A stretch of DNA of 64,000 bases from Promicromonospora panici. Lineage in GTDB: Bacteria > Actinomycetota > Actinomycetes > Actinomycetales > Cellulomonadaceae. Under the pieces are notes generated by a model. That model was given only the letters and a program-made list of their open reading frames with translations. It searched no databases and was not told the origin of the DNA. This document shows, one piece after another, positions 1 to 7,908 of this stretch (positions within the stretch are counted from its first letter, which is position 1; each line of letters opens with the position of its first letter). The translations under genes and the position numbers were made by a program. Location of the stretch: assembly GCF_900608595.1 (NCBI RefSeq), contig NZ_UWYY01000020.1, positions 1 to 64,000 on the forward strand, in the 5' to 3' direction.

Positions 1-918
1 GGAGACGCCGAGGTGGCGGTCGCGGGGGTCGGCCCCGGACACGCGCAGGGACGCGACGGGGCGGCCGCGCAGGGTGGCGGCGGCGTTGACCGCTTCGCCG
101 GCGGCGACGCCGGAGTAGCCCCAGCGGGTGCCGGTGCCGAGGTTGCCGGGGCCCTGGGCGACGATCGCGACGTCGCACCCGGCGACGTGTCGGGCCGCGA
201 GCAGCCCGGTGTGCACGGTGACGGCCTCCAGGTCGCCGCCGAAGGCCTGGCCGACGGTGACGCAGGTGTGCAGCCAGTCGGCGTCGCGCAGGGCGGCGAT
301 CGTGCGGGAGAACGCGGCGGGCAGCGCACCGCCGTCGGTCATGACGTAGGCGATCTTCAGGCCGTCGGCGCCGGTCCCGGTTCCCGTCCGGGCGGCGGTC
401 CGGGCGGCGGCGTGCCGCAGTCCCGCGACCACGGCGGGCAGCGCGGAGTGCAGGTCCGCGACGACGACGGGCATGCCGTCGAGGCTGTCGGCGTCGGCCA
501 GGGTGGCGTGGTGCGGCGACTCCTGCTCGTCGACGCCGAGCACCATGGTCTGCAGGGGCGTGTACCGCGCTTTGACGAGGTGGCCGGGGCCGGGCGCGGG
601 GTCCGGCGGCAGCCGCGTGCCTTGGGCCGCGGGCCCGACCACGAGCGCGTACCCGCCGGTGCCCAGCCCTCGCGCGAGCGCGGACACGTTGAGCAGCAGG
701 GCGTCACCCGGGACGGGCTCACCGACCAGGTCCGTGTACGCCAGGGCGCGTACGGTCACGTGCGCGCCGTCGATCACACCGCCCGCCACGCCCTCGAGCT
801 CGGCGCCGCCGCGGCCGGGCAGCGGCCGGTCCAGGGCCACCTCCAGCTCGAGGGCTCCCCGCCAGGCCTTGCCCGTCGACCTGCCTGTGGAAATCACGGT
901 CCCGATCCGCCACGTCAT
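1..918 (-). CDS. DUF3866 family protein (3' end outside window)
   Basis: An open frame of 306 codons starts at an ATG (complement of 916-918) and runs off the left edge without a stop, so the C-terminus is missing. The N-terminus reads MTWRIGTVIS, followed by beta-rich segments, then LQTMVLGVDEQESPHH and a Gly/Ala-rich Rossmann-like second half with VAQGPGNLGTGTRWGYSG. This matches my memory of DUF3866 proteins, which often lie divergently beside pafB in actinobacteria. No biochemical function is known to me. It is transcribed away from pafB across a 37-base gap, so the two promoters must overlap. Confidence 0.75.
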   Translation of the reverse strand, partial: MTWRIGTVISTGRSTGKAWRGALELEVALDRPLPGRGGAELEGVAGGVIDGAHVTVRALAYTDLVGEPVPGDALLLNVSALARGLGTGGYALVVGPAAQGTRLPPDPAPGPGHLVKARYTPLQTMVLGVDEQESPHHATLADADSLDGMPVVVADLHSALPAVVAGLRHAAARTAARTGTGTGADGLKIAYVMTDGGALPAAFSRTIAALRDADWLHTCVTVGQAFGGDLEAVTVHTGLLAARHVAGCDVAIVAQGPGNLGTGTRWGYSGVAAGEAVNAAATLRGRPVASLRVSGADPRDRHLGVS

Positions 919-955
919 CACACGGTGGAGGCTACCGGCCGATACCGTTGTCCTG

Positions 956-2131
956 ATGCCCACCGACCCGTCCCCCAGTCAGTCCTCCACCACGTCTCCA
1001 TCCATGTCCTCACCGATGCCCTCGCCCGCGGCGCCCGCACTGAACCCCGCCGAACGGCTCCTGAACCTTGTCATCGCGCTCGTGAACACGAACGCGGCGA
1101 TGACCAAGCAACAGGTCCGCACCGCCGTGGCGGGGTACTCGGACGCGCCCAGCGACGAGGCGTTCGAGCGGATGTTCGAGCGGGACAAGGACATGCTGCG
1201 CGCCCTGGGCATCCCCGTCGTGACGGTCGGGACCGGTGGGCACACCGACGAGCTCGGGTACCGGATCGACCAGGACGCCTACGCTCTGCCGCCGATCGAC
1301 CTCACCCCCGCCGAGCTCGGCGTGCTGTCCCTGGCCGCGCAGTTCTGGCAGGACAAGACGCTGCAGACCGACATCAACCGCGCGATGGTCAAGCTGCGGG
1401 CCGCCGGAGCGGGCGACCCGTCCGCCGACGCCCTGGCCGGGCTCGCGCCGTCCGTACGCGCCGTCGGCGACGCCTACGGGCCCCTCATGGAAGCGATCGA
1501 GGCCCGCCGGGCCGTCACGTTCAGCTACCGCGCCGCGTACAACGGGGCGGTGCTGACCCGGCATGTCGAACCATGGCGCATCGCGGCTCGCGACGGCGGC
1601 TGGTACCTCATGTGCTTCGACCGCGACCGGCAGGCACCCCGCGTGTTCCGCATGTCACGCATCGAGTCCCGCGTCCGCATCACCGGCCCGACGGACGCCT
1701 ACGAGATCCCCGACTTCGAGACCGACGTCATGCTCGGCAAGGCGCACGGAGAGGTCCGGCAGGCCGTGGTCGCCGTCCGCCCCGAACGCGCCGGAGCCCT
1801 GCGCGCCCGCGCCAAACCCGTGCCCGACGGCGAACGCGAGGCCTACAACGGACGCCTGCCCCGCCCCGCCGGCGGCGCGGACGGCGGCGCGGACGACCGT
1901 GCGGACGACCGTGCAGGTGCGCGCGCCGGGTGGGACATCCTCGAGGTGCCGTACCGGTCCCTGTCCGGCATGGCGGCCGAGGCCGCCGGATACGGGGCAG
2001 CCCTCGTCGTGCTCGAACCCCAGGCGGTCCGGGAGGAGACGCTGCGCCGCCTCACAGCCGCGGCCGCCCTGGGCTCCGGGCCGGAGACCGGTTCCACCGC
2101 GGGCACACAGGCGGAGGCAACCCGTGGCTGA
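956..2131 (+). CDS. pafB: WYL-domain transcriptional regulator PafB
   Basis: This 391-residue protein carries an N-terminal helix-turn-helix region (about residues 25-100, after a Ser/Pro-rich leader) and a WYL domain in the second half, seen as EPWRIAARDGGWYLMCFDRD then FRMSRI. In the known family PafB and PafC form a heterodimer that activates LexA-independent DNA-damage genes in actinobacteria. I start it at 956 because a TACCGT -10-like hexamer (943-948) lies seven bases upstream, as in other leaderless genes here. The stop overlaps the pafC GTG by eight bases, so translation is probably coupled. Ser/Pro-rich residues before the HTH could mean a later Met is used. Confidence 0.85.
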   Translation: MPTDPSPSQSSTTSPSMSSPMPSPAAPALNPAERLLNLVIALVNTNAAMTKQQVRTAVAGYSDAPSDEAFERMFERDKDMLRALGIPVVTVGTGGHTDELGYRIDQDAYALPPIDLTPAELGVLSLAAQFWQDKTLQTDINRAMVKLRAAGAGDPSADALAGLAPSVRAVGDAYGPLMEAIEARRAVTFSYRAAYNGAVLTRHVEPWRIAARDGGWYLMCFDRDRQAPRVFRMSRIESRVRITGPTDAYEIPDFETDVMLGKAHGEVRQAVVAVRPERAGALRARAKPVPDGEREAYNGRLPRPAGGADGGADDRADDRAGARAGWDILEVPYRSLSGMAAEAAGYGAALVVLEPQAVREETLRRLTAAAALGSGPETGSTAGTQAEATRG

Positions 2132-3140
2132 ACGCGCCGACGACCGGCTCCTGCGCCTGCTCGGCATCGTCGCCTACCTCGACGGCGCCGGCCCCGTACC
2201 CGTGGCCGACCTCGCCAAGCGGTTCGGGACCACACCCGCGCAGATCCAGAAGGACGTCGACGCCCTCTGGGTCTCCGGCACCCCCGGCTACTGGCCCGAC
2301 GACCTCATCGACTTCGATGCCGCATCAATCGACCGCGGCGTCGTGCACCTCACCGAGGCACGCGGCATGACCCGCCCCCTGCGGCTCGGCACCCGCGAAG
2401 CCGTCGCCCTGGTCGCGGCCCTGCGCGCCATGAAGGCGACCGGCGCCGTCCAGGCCGACCCCGCACGGTCCGCCGTGGTCGAGTCCGCCCTCGGCAAGCT
2501 CACCGACGCCACCGGCGAGGCCGCGAGCGCCGTGGACGTGCGGCTCGCGCCGGGCGGGGACCGGCAGGTCGTGGCGGCGATCTCGTCGGCGCTGGTGGCG
2601 CACCGCCGGTTGCGGATCCGGTACGTGACCTCCTCCGACGTCGTCAGCGAACGGGAGGTGGACCCCGTACGGCTGCACACGCAGGACGAGTACGCCTACC
2701 TCGCGGCCTGGTGCTACCGGGCCGCGGCGCCGCGCACGTTCCGGGTGGACCGCATCCTGGAGGCGGTCGAGACGGACGTCCCGGTGCAGGAGCACCCGGG
2801 GGTGGGGGAGCCGTCGGCCGAGATAGATTTCGCGGCCCTGTTCGCGGGCGGGTCGTCGCCGCTGGCGACGATCCGGTTCGCGCCGAGGGCTCGGTGGTTC
2901 GCGGAGGAGGTCCCGGTCGAGTCGGTGCGCAACCTGCCCGACGGCGACTTCGAGGTGACGCTGCGGGTCACCAACCCGGGCTGGTTGCGCAGCACGCTGA
3001 TCCAGCTCGCGCCGTACGTGCGGTCGGTCGCGCCGAGGCCGCTGGCCGACGACGTCGCGGGCGCCGCCCGGGAGGCGCTGGACGTCTACGGCGCAAGCTC
3101 GGTGCCCCGAGACGGAGCCACATCCGCGAATCACCACTAG
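2124..3140 (+). CDS. pafC: WYL-domain transcriptional regulator PafC
   Basis: The 338-residue protein starts at a GTG inside the end of pafB. An N-terminal winged HTH (about residues 5-55, VPVADLAKRFGTTPAQIQKD) is followed by a WYL domain with REVDPVRLHTQDEYAYLAAW and RTFRVDRI, then the conserved C-terminal extension. In the family it partners PafB in the DNA-damage response. Its TAG stop is also the first three bases of a TAGGCT -10-like hexamer for the next gene, so the downstream gene may have its own leaderless transcript. The next genes are small-membrane-protein, tatA and tatC, the usual actinobacterial order. Confidence 0.85.
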   Translation: MAERADDRLLRLLGIVAYLDGAGPVPVADLAKRFGTTPAQIQKDVDALWVSGTPGYWPDDLIDFDAASIDRGVVHLTEARGMTRPLRLGTREAVALVAALRAMKATGAVQADPARSAVVESALGKLTDATGEAASAVDVRLAPGGDRQVVAAISSALVAHRRLRIRYVTSSDVVSEREVDPVRLHTQDEYAYLAAWCYRAAAPRTFRVDRILEAVETDVPVQEHPGVGEPSAEIDFAALFAGGSSPLATIRFAPRARWFAEEVPVESVRNLPDGDFEVTLRVTNPGWLRSTLIQLAPYVRSVAPRPLADDVAGAAREALDVYGASSVPRDGATSANHH

Positions 3141-3151
3141 GCTTGGCGACC

Positions 3152-3484
3152 ATGTGGTTCTGGGTGTGGACCCTGCTGATCGTCGGCAGCCTCGTCGGAG
3201 CGTTCTTTCTGGCCCGCTACCTCTGGCGGTCCGCAAAGGGCCTGCTGGAGGAGCTCGGCCGGGCGTCGGCCCGGATCGGCGAGTCGAGCGACCGGCTGCA
3301 GGAGCTGTCCGACCGGGCGCGTGAGGTGGCGAGCACGCAGCACGCCGGGCCGAGCCTGTTCGACGACGTGACGATTCACTACCAGCGCGTCAACGCGCAG
3401 CGGGCGGCCCGTGCGGGGCGCAAGGAGGCGCGGCGGGCGCGGCACGTGGTGACGTGGCAGAAGTGGAAGCACTTCAACGACTGA
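3152..3484 (+). CDS. small membrane-anchored coiled-coil protein
   Basis: This 110-residue protein begins with one hydrophobic segment (about residues 3-21, FWVWTLLIVGSLVGAFFLAR) and continues as a charged, likely helical cytoplasmic tail with ELGRASARIGESSDRLQEL and a basic C-terminus. No catalytic motif is visible. Proteins of this type between pafC and tatA are common in Micrococcales, without known function. A TAGGCT hexamer at 3138-3143 sits eight bases before the ATG, so a leaderless start is likely. The reading frame, start context and conserved location make it a real gene; its role is unknown. Confidence 0.6.
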   Translation: MWFWVWTLLIVGSLVGAFFLARYLWRSAKGLLEELGRASARIGESSDRLQELSDRAREVASTQHAGPSLFDDVTIHYQRVNAQRAARAGRKEARRARHVVTWQKWKHFND

Positions 3485-3648
3485 TCCGGGCCGCGATTCT
3501 GGGCCGTTCTGGGCCGTTCCGCGCTGTTCTGGTGGGTTGCCGCTACCTTCCGTCCACCGGAGGGCTACCTTTGTGCCCCTTGGATCCGCGTAGGATCGGT
3601 CATATCCGCACCGCACCGCGTAACAGCACCGCACCGTAAGGAGTCACC

Positions 3649-3948
3649 ATGGGCGCAATGCAGCCGTGGCACTGGATCGTCCTGCTCGTCGTCGTCCTGC
3701 TGCTCTTCGGGTCCTCCCGTCTGCCGGGGCTGGCCAAGAGCGTGGGCCAGTCGATGAAGATCTTCAAGAAGGAGGTCAAGGACCTGCGTGAGGACGGTTC
3801 CGGGAACGCGAACAGCAACGCTGCTGACGCGCCCGGCGGGACGACCACCTCGAGCCCCAGCTCCACGACGGGACCGGGCGCGAGCTCTGGTACCGACTCG
3901 GTACCGGGCTTGATCGACAACAGGGACCGCGACATCCCCAAGGCCTGA
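3649..3948 (+). CDS. tatA: twin-arginine translocase subunit TatA
   Basis: The 99-residue protein has the TatA layout: one N-terminal transmembrane helix (about residues 5-20, WHWIVLLVVVLLLFGSSRLP) followed by an amphipathic helix with LAKSVGQSMKIFKKEVKD and a hydrophilic Ser/Thr-rich tail. TatA oligomers form the passage through which TatBC-bound folded proteins cross the cytoplasmic membrane. A clear Shine-Dalgarno (AAGGAG) lies eight bases upstream of the ATG, in contrast to leaderless neighbours. tatC follows after three bases, so the two are co-transcribed. No tatB is seen here. Confidence 0.93.
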   Translation: MGAMQPWHWIVLLVVVLLLFGSSRLPGLAKSVGQSMKIFKKEVKDLREDGSGNANSNAADAPGGTTTSSPSSTTGPGASSGTDSVPGLIDNRDRDIPKA

Positions 3949-3951
3949 CCG

Positions 3952-4725
3952 GTGGCACGAACGAGGCGGCCGTCCGACGGCCGTATGCCTCTCCTCGAGC
4001 ATCTGCTCGAGCTGCGCAAGCGATTCGTCCTCATAGCGCTCGGCCTGGTGGTCGGCGCCATCGCGGGATGGCTGCTGTACGACCCGTTGCTGGTCCTGCT
4101 CCAGCGTCCGCTCGTGGTGGCGGAGGAGATGCGGGGCAACGAGATGACCCTGAACTTCGCCGGGCCGATGGCGGCACTGGACCTGAAGATCAAGTCGTCC
4201 CTGTTCCTGGCCGTGTTCATCACCTGCCCGTGGTGGCTGTACCAGGTGTGGGCGTTCATCACGCCGGGCCTGAACTCGAACGAGAAGAAGTACGCGTACG
4301 GGTTCGTCGGCGCGGCGTTCCCGCTGTTCCTCGGTGGCGCCTACATGGCGTGGCTCGTGTTCCCGCACGCGATCCAGATCCTGTCGGGGTTCTTGCCGGA
4401 CGACGCCACCGCGTTCACCAACGCCCAGGAGTACCTGTCCCTGGTGATGCGGCTGCTCATCGCGTTCGGGCTCGCGTTCCTGTCCCCGGTGCTGCTGGTG
4501 GGCCTGAACTTCGCCGGCCTGATGTCGGGCAAGGCGCTGCTGGGCGGCTGGCGGTGGGCCATCCTCGTCGCGTTCACGTTCGCCGCGATCATCACGCCGA
4601 CGCCGGACGCCCTGACGATGATCCTCGTGGCACTGCCCATCTGCGTGCTGTACTTCGGCGCGGTCGGGGTGTCGGTGCTGCACGACCGGCGGGTCGAGAG
4701 GCGACTGGCGGCCGCTGAGGTCTGA
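3952..4725 (+). CDS. tatC: twin-arginine translocase subunit TatC
   Basis: The 257-residue polytopic protein carries the TatC N-terminal signature MPLLEHLLELRKRF and about six membrane helices, including a Trp-rich first periplasmic loop region (TCPWWLYQVWAFITPGL) and FGLAFLSPVLL. TatC recognises the twin-arginine signal peptide and nucleates TatA assembly. The start is a GTG three bases after tatA. A strong hairpin at 4750-4783 follows the stop and probably ends the tatA-tatC transcript. Confidence 0.95.
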   Translation: MARTRRPSDGRMPLLEHLLELRKRFVLIALGLVVGAIAGWLLYDPLLVLLQRPLVVAEEMRGNEMTLNFAGPMAALDLKIKSSLFLAVFITCPWWLYQVWAFITPGLNSNEKKYAYGFVGAAFPLFLGGAYMAWLVFPHAIQILSGFLPDDATAFTNAQEYLSLVMRLLIAFGLAFLSPVLLVGLNFAGLMSGKALLGGWRWAILVAFTFAAIITPTPDALTMILVALPICVLYFGAVGVSVLHDRRVERRLAAAEV

Positions 4726-4749
4726 CAGCCAGCCGTTCTCGAGCCCTGA

Positions 4750-4783
4750 GTGCCCGGTCCTGCGACGAACGCGGACCGGGCAC
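4750..4783. terminator. hairpin after tatC
   Basis: Eleven-base perfect arms (4750-4760, GTGCCCGGTCC; 4773-4783, GGACCGGGCAC) enclose a 12-base loop that can pair further. No T-tract follows, which is usual for GC-rich actinobacterial terminators. It lies 24 bases after the tatC stop and upstream of the helicase promoter. Confidence 0.6.
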
Positions 4784-4803
4784 CGGTCTGTCACGCACAG
4801 GTG

Positions 4804-4825
4804 TGTCGGACAGTGACCGTAGGCT
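4804..4825 (+). promoter_or_regulatory. candidate PafBC/RecA-NDp-type promoter of the helicase gene
   Basis: TGTCGG (4804-4809), ten bases, then TAGGCT (4820-4825) reproduces the spacing and core of the mycobacterial RecA-independent DNA-damage promoter (TTGTCRGTG then TAGNNT, from memory). The helicase ATG lies six bases beyond the -10, so the message would be leaderless. The intermediate bases do not all fit the motif, so it could be an ordinary extended promoter. Confidence 0.35.
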
Positions 4826-4831
4826 GTCCCC

Positions 4832-7795
4832 ATGAGCGACCTGAGCCCTGCCGAGCGGTACACGGCCTTCCGGTCCCAGAGCCGTTCAGCGGCCGAGCAC
4901 CCCGAGCTGACCAGCTTCCGGGAGGTCATCGGGTTCGAGCTCGACGACTTCCAGGTGCAGGCCTGCGAGGCTCTCGAACAGGGCCGCGGTGTGCTGGTCG
5001 CGGCCCCCACGGGGGCGGGAAAGACCGTCGTCGGCGAGTTCGCCGTGCACCTGGCCCTCGCCGGCGGACGCAAGGCCTTCTACACGACCCCCATCAAGGC
5101 CCTGTCCAACCAGAAGTACACCGACCTCGTGCGCCGCCACGGCATCGACAACGTCGGACTGCTCACCGGTGACACCACGATCAACGGCGACGCGCCCGTG
5201 GTGGTCATGACCACCGAGGTGCTGCGCAACATGCTGTACGCCGGGTCCTCGACCCTGGACGGCCTGGCCTACGTCGTCATGGACGAGGTGCACTACCTCG
5301 CCGACCGGTTCCGCGGCCCTGTCTGGGAAGAGGTCATCATCCACCTCTCCGACGACGTGCAGCTCGTCTCCCTGAGCGCGACCGTGTCCAACGCCGAGGA
5401 GTTCGGCGACTGGCTGGAGATGGTGCGCGGCGACACCGCCGTCGTCGTCTCCGAGCGGCGCCCCGTGCCCCTGTGGCAGCACGTCCTCATGTCGTCGCCG
5501 GAACCGCGTGGCAAGCCGCGCCTCCTGGACCTGTACGCCGGGCACGTCGACCCGACCGACCCCGGCACCAGCCCGCCCATCAACCCCGACCTGTCCGCGG
5601 CGTTCCGGTCCGGGCGCGGCGGCAACCGTCCCGGCGACCACGGCGGGCGCGGCCGCGGCCGGGGCAGAGGCGACCGCGGCTACCGCGGGCCGGGCGGCCG
5701 CAGGAACGGCGACCGGAGCAGCGACAACGGCGGCGGCATCGGCCCGAACCGGCGCACCCCGCCGCGGTTCATCGTCATCGACGCGCTCAACGCCGACGGG
5801 CTGCTGCCCGCCATCTACTTCGTGTTCTCCCGCGCCGGCTGCGAGGCCGCCGTCGACCAGTGCCTCAAGGCCGGCCTGCGGCTGACCAGCCCGCAGGAGG
5901 AGGCGACCATCCGCTCCGTCGTCGAGGAACGCACCGCCGCCATCCCGCCCGAGGACCTCGACGTCCTCGGCTACTGGTCCTGGTCGCAGGCCCTCGCACG
6001 CGGCATCGCCGCCCACCACGCCGGCATGCTGCCCGTCTTCAAGGAGACCGTCGAGGACCTGTTCTCGCGCGGCCTGGTCAAGATCGTGTTCGCCACCGAG
6101 ACCCTCGCGCTCGGCATCAACATGCCCGCCCGCTCCGTCGTCCTGGACAAGCTCGTCAAGTGGGACGGCACCAGCCACGTCTCCGTCACCCCCGGCGAGT
6201 TCACCCAGCTCACCGGCCGCGCCGGACGCCGCGGCATCGACATCGAGGGCCACGCCGTCGTCGTCGACCACCCCGCCCTGGACCCCGTGGCCCTGGCCGG
6301 CCTCGCGTCCAAGCGCCTGTACCCGCTCAAGTCCAGCTTCCGGCCCACCTACAACATGGCCGTCAACCTCGTGGCCCAGGTCGGCCGCGACCGCGCCCGC
6401 GAGGTCCTGGAGACGTCGTTCGCGCAGTTCCAGGCCGACCGCGGCGTCGTCGGCCTGGCCAAGCAGGCCCAGGCGCACGCCGAAGCGCTCGACGGGTACG
6501 CCAAGGCCATGACCTGCACCGAAGGCGACTTCGGCGAGTACATGGACCTGCGCCGCGCCATCAAGGACCGCGAGAAGGAGCTGTCCCGCGCGGCCTCCGG
6601 TGCCCGCCGCGCCGAGGTCGTCGCCTCCCTGGAACAGCTGCGCCGCGGCGACGTCGTCGAGGTGCCCTCCGGGCGGCGACGCGGCTACGTCCTCGTGCTC
6701 GACCCCGGCGAGCCCGGCGGGTTCGACGGCCCCCGCCCCACCGTGCTCACCCAGGAACGCCAGGTCAAGAAGCTGACCCTGGCCGACGCGCCCGACGGCC
6801 TCGAGACCGTCACCACCGTCAAGATCCCCAAGGCGTTCAACCCCCGCAAGCCCGACGCCCGCCGCGACCTCGTCTCCTCCATGCGCAACGCCCTGGGCGC
6901 CATGGCCGACGACGTGCCCTCCGCCCACTCGACCAGCAGCCCCGCCAGCAGCCCAGCCAGCCGGGCCGCGCGCGGCGGCAAGGCCCTCGGCCGCCGCACC
7001 GACCCCGCCACCGACCCCGAGCTCGCGCGCCTGCGCAAGGCCCTCAAGGCACACCCGTCCCACGCCTGCCCCGAACGCGACGACCACGCCCGCTGGGCCG
7101 AACGCTGGAACAAGCTCAAGCGCGAGCACGACCAGCTCGTGCGCCGCGTCGAGGGCCGCACCGGCTCCATCGCCCGCACCTTCGACCGCACCCTGGACGT
7201 CCTGCTCACCCTCGGCTACCTGCAGCACACCGGGACCACTGACCAGCACGACGGCGGCGGCCGGGGCAGCGCCGGCCGGATCCGGGTCACCGACGACGGC
7301 CGCTGGCTGCGCCGCCTGTACGCCGAGAACGACCTGCTCCTGGCCGAGTGCCTGCGGCGCGGCGTCTGGGACGGGCTCGACCCCGCGGGACTCGCCGCCG
7401 TCGTCTCCACCGTCGTGTACCAGGGGCGACGCGACGACGCCCCCGACCCCTACATCCCCGGCGGGCCGACCGGGCGCCTCGCGGGCGTCCTGGACGACAC
7501 CCAGCGCGTCTGGTCCGAGGTCGACGACCTCGAGGAGGCGCACGGCATCGAGGCCACCGGTCCGCTCGACCTGGGCCTGGTCGGCGCGATGCACCGGTGG
7601 GCGTCCGGCAAGGGCCTGGACAGCGTGCTGCGCGGCTCCGACCTCGCCGCCGGCGACTTCGTGCGCTGGTGCAAGCAGGTCGTGGACGTGCTCGACCAGC
7701 TCGGCGGCGCGGCGCCGTCCGACAAGCTGCGCACGACGGCCCGCAAGGCGCAGGACGCCGTCCTGCGCGGGGTCGTCGCCTACTCGAGCCTGTGA
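4832..7795 (+). CDS. Ski2/Mtr4-like DEAD/DEAH-box helicase
   Basis: This 987-residue superfamily 2 helicase has Walker A APTGAGKT (about 58-65), the DEVH box (VVMDEVHYLADRF), motif III SLSATVSN, a helicase C domain with ATETLALGINMPARSVV and QLTGRAGRRGID, and a C-terminal DSHCT-like helical domain (about 820-985). Actinobacterial homologues are usually called HelY-like; their RNA or DNA substrate is not well defined. An Arg/Gly-rich stretch of about 45 residues (near 265-310) lies between the two RecA domains. The likely promoter is leaderless and resembles the PafBC-dependent damage motif, suggestive because pafBC lies just upstream. A hairpin at 7800-7850 follows. Confidence 0.88.
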   Translation: MSDLSPAERYTAFRSQSRSAAEHPELTSFREVIGFELDDFQVQACEALEQGRGVLVAAPTGAGKTVVGEFAVHLALAGGRKAFYTTPIKALSNQKYTDLVRRHGIDNVGLLTGDTTINGDAPVVVMTTEVLRNMLYAGSSTLDGLAYVVMDEVHYLADRFRGPVWEEVIIHLSDDVQLVSLSATVSNAEEFGDWLEMVRGDTAVVVSERRPVPLWQHVLMSSPEPRGKPRLLDLYAGHVDPTDPGTSPPINPDLSAAFRSGRGGNRPGDHGGRGRGRGRGDRGYRGPGGRRNGDRSSDNGGGIGPNRRTPPRFIVIDALNADGLLPAIYFVFSRAGCEAAVDQCLKAGLRLTSPQEEATIRSVVEERTAAIPPEDLDVLGYWSWSQALARGIAAHHAGMLPVFKETVEDLFSRGLVKIVFATETLALGINMPARSVVLDKLVKWDGTSHVSVTPGEFTQLTGRAGRRGIDIEGHAVVVDHPALDPVALAGLASKRLYPLKSSFRPTYNMAVNLVAQVGRDRAREVLETSFAQFQADRGVVGLAKQAQAHAEALDGYAKAMTCTEGDFGEYMDLRRAIKDREKELSRAASGARRAEVVASLEQLRRGDVVEVPSGRRRGYVLVLDPGEPGGFDGPRPTVLTQERQVKKLTLADAPDGLETVTTVKIPKAFNPRKPDARRDLVSSMRNALGAMADDVPSAHSTSSPASSPASRAARGGKALGRRTDPATDPELARLRKALKAHPSHACPERDDHARWAERWNKLKREHDQLVRRVEGRTGSIARTFDRTLDVLLTLGYLQHTGTTDQHDGGGRGSAGRIRVTDDGRWLRRLYAENDLLLAECLRRGVWDGLDPAGLAAVVSTVVYQGRRDDAPDPYIPGGPTGRLAGVLDDTQRVWSEVDDLEEAHGIEATGPLDLGLVGAMHRWASGKGLDSVLRGSDLAAGDFVRWCKQVVDVLDQLGGAAPSDKLRTTARKAQDAVLRGVVAYSSL

Positions 7796-7799
7796 GCCG

Positions 7800-7850
7800 T
7801 GGTCAGCGGGTGACAGCCGGACGATCGTGCCGTCATTCGCCCGCTGACCA
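7800..7850. terminator. hairpin after helicase gene
   Basis: Eleven-base perfect arms, TGGTCAGCGGG (7800-7810) and CCCGCTGACCA (7840-7850), flank a 29-base loop that can form a short inner stem. It begins five bases after the helicase stop. There is no T-tract. Confidence 0.5.
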
Positions 7851-7908
7851 GCCAACGACCGGCCACTGACCAGGGCACGGACCCGGCAGATCGCATACAG
7901 TTCCGACC

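Noticed and set aside
4886..7855. 989-codon open frame antisense to the helicase gene
   Set aside because: Gly/Val/Asp-rich translation without any recognisable domain; a mirror of high-GC codon bias, as also at 59454-62207.
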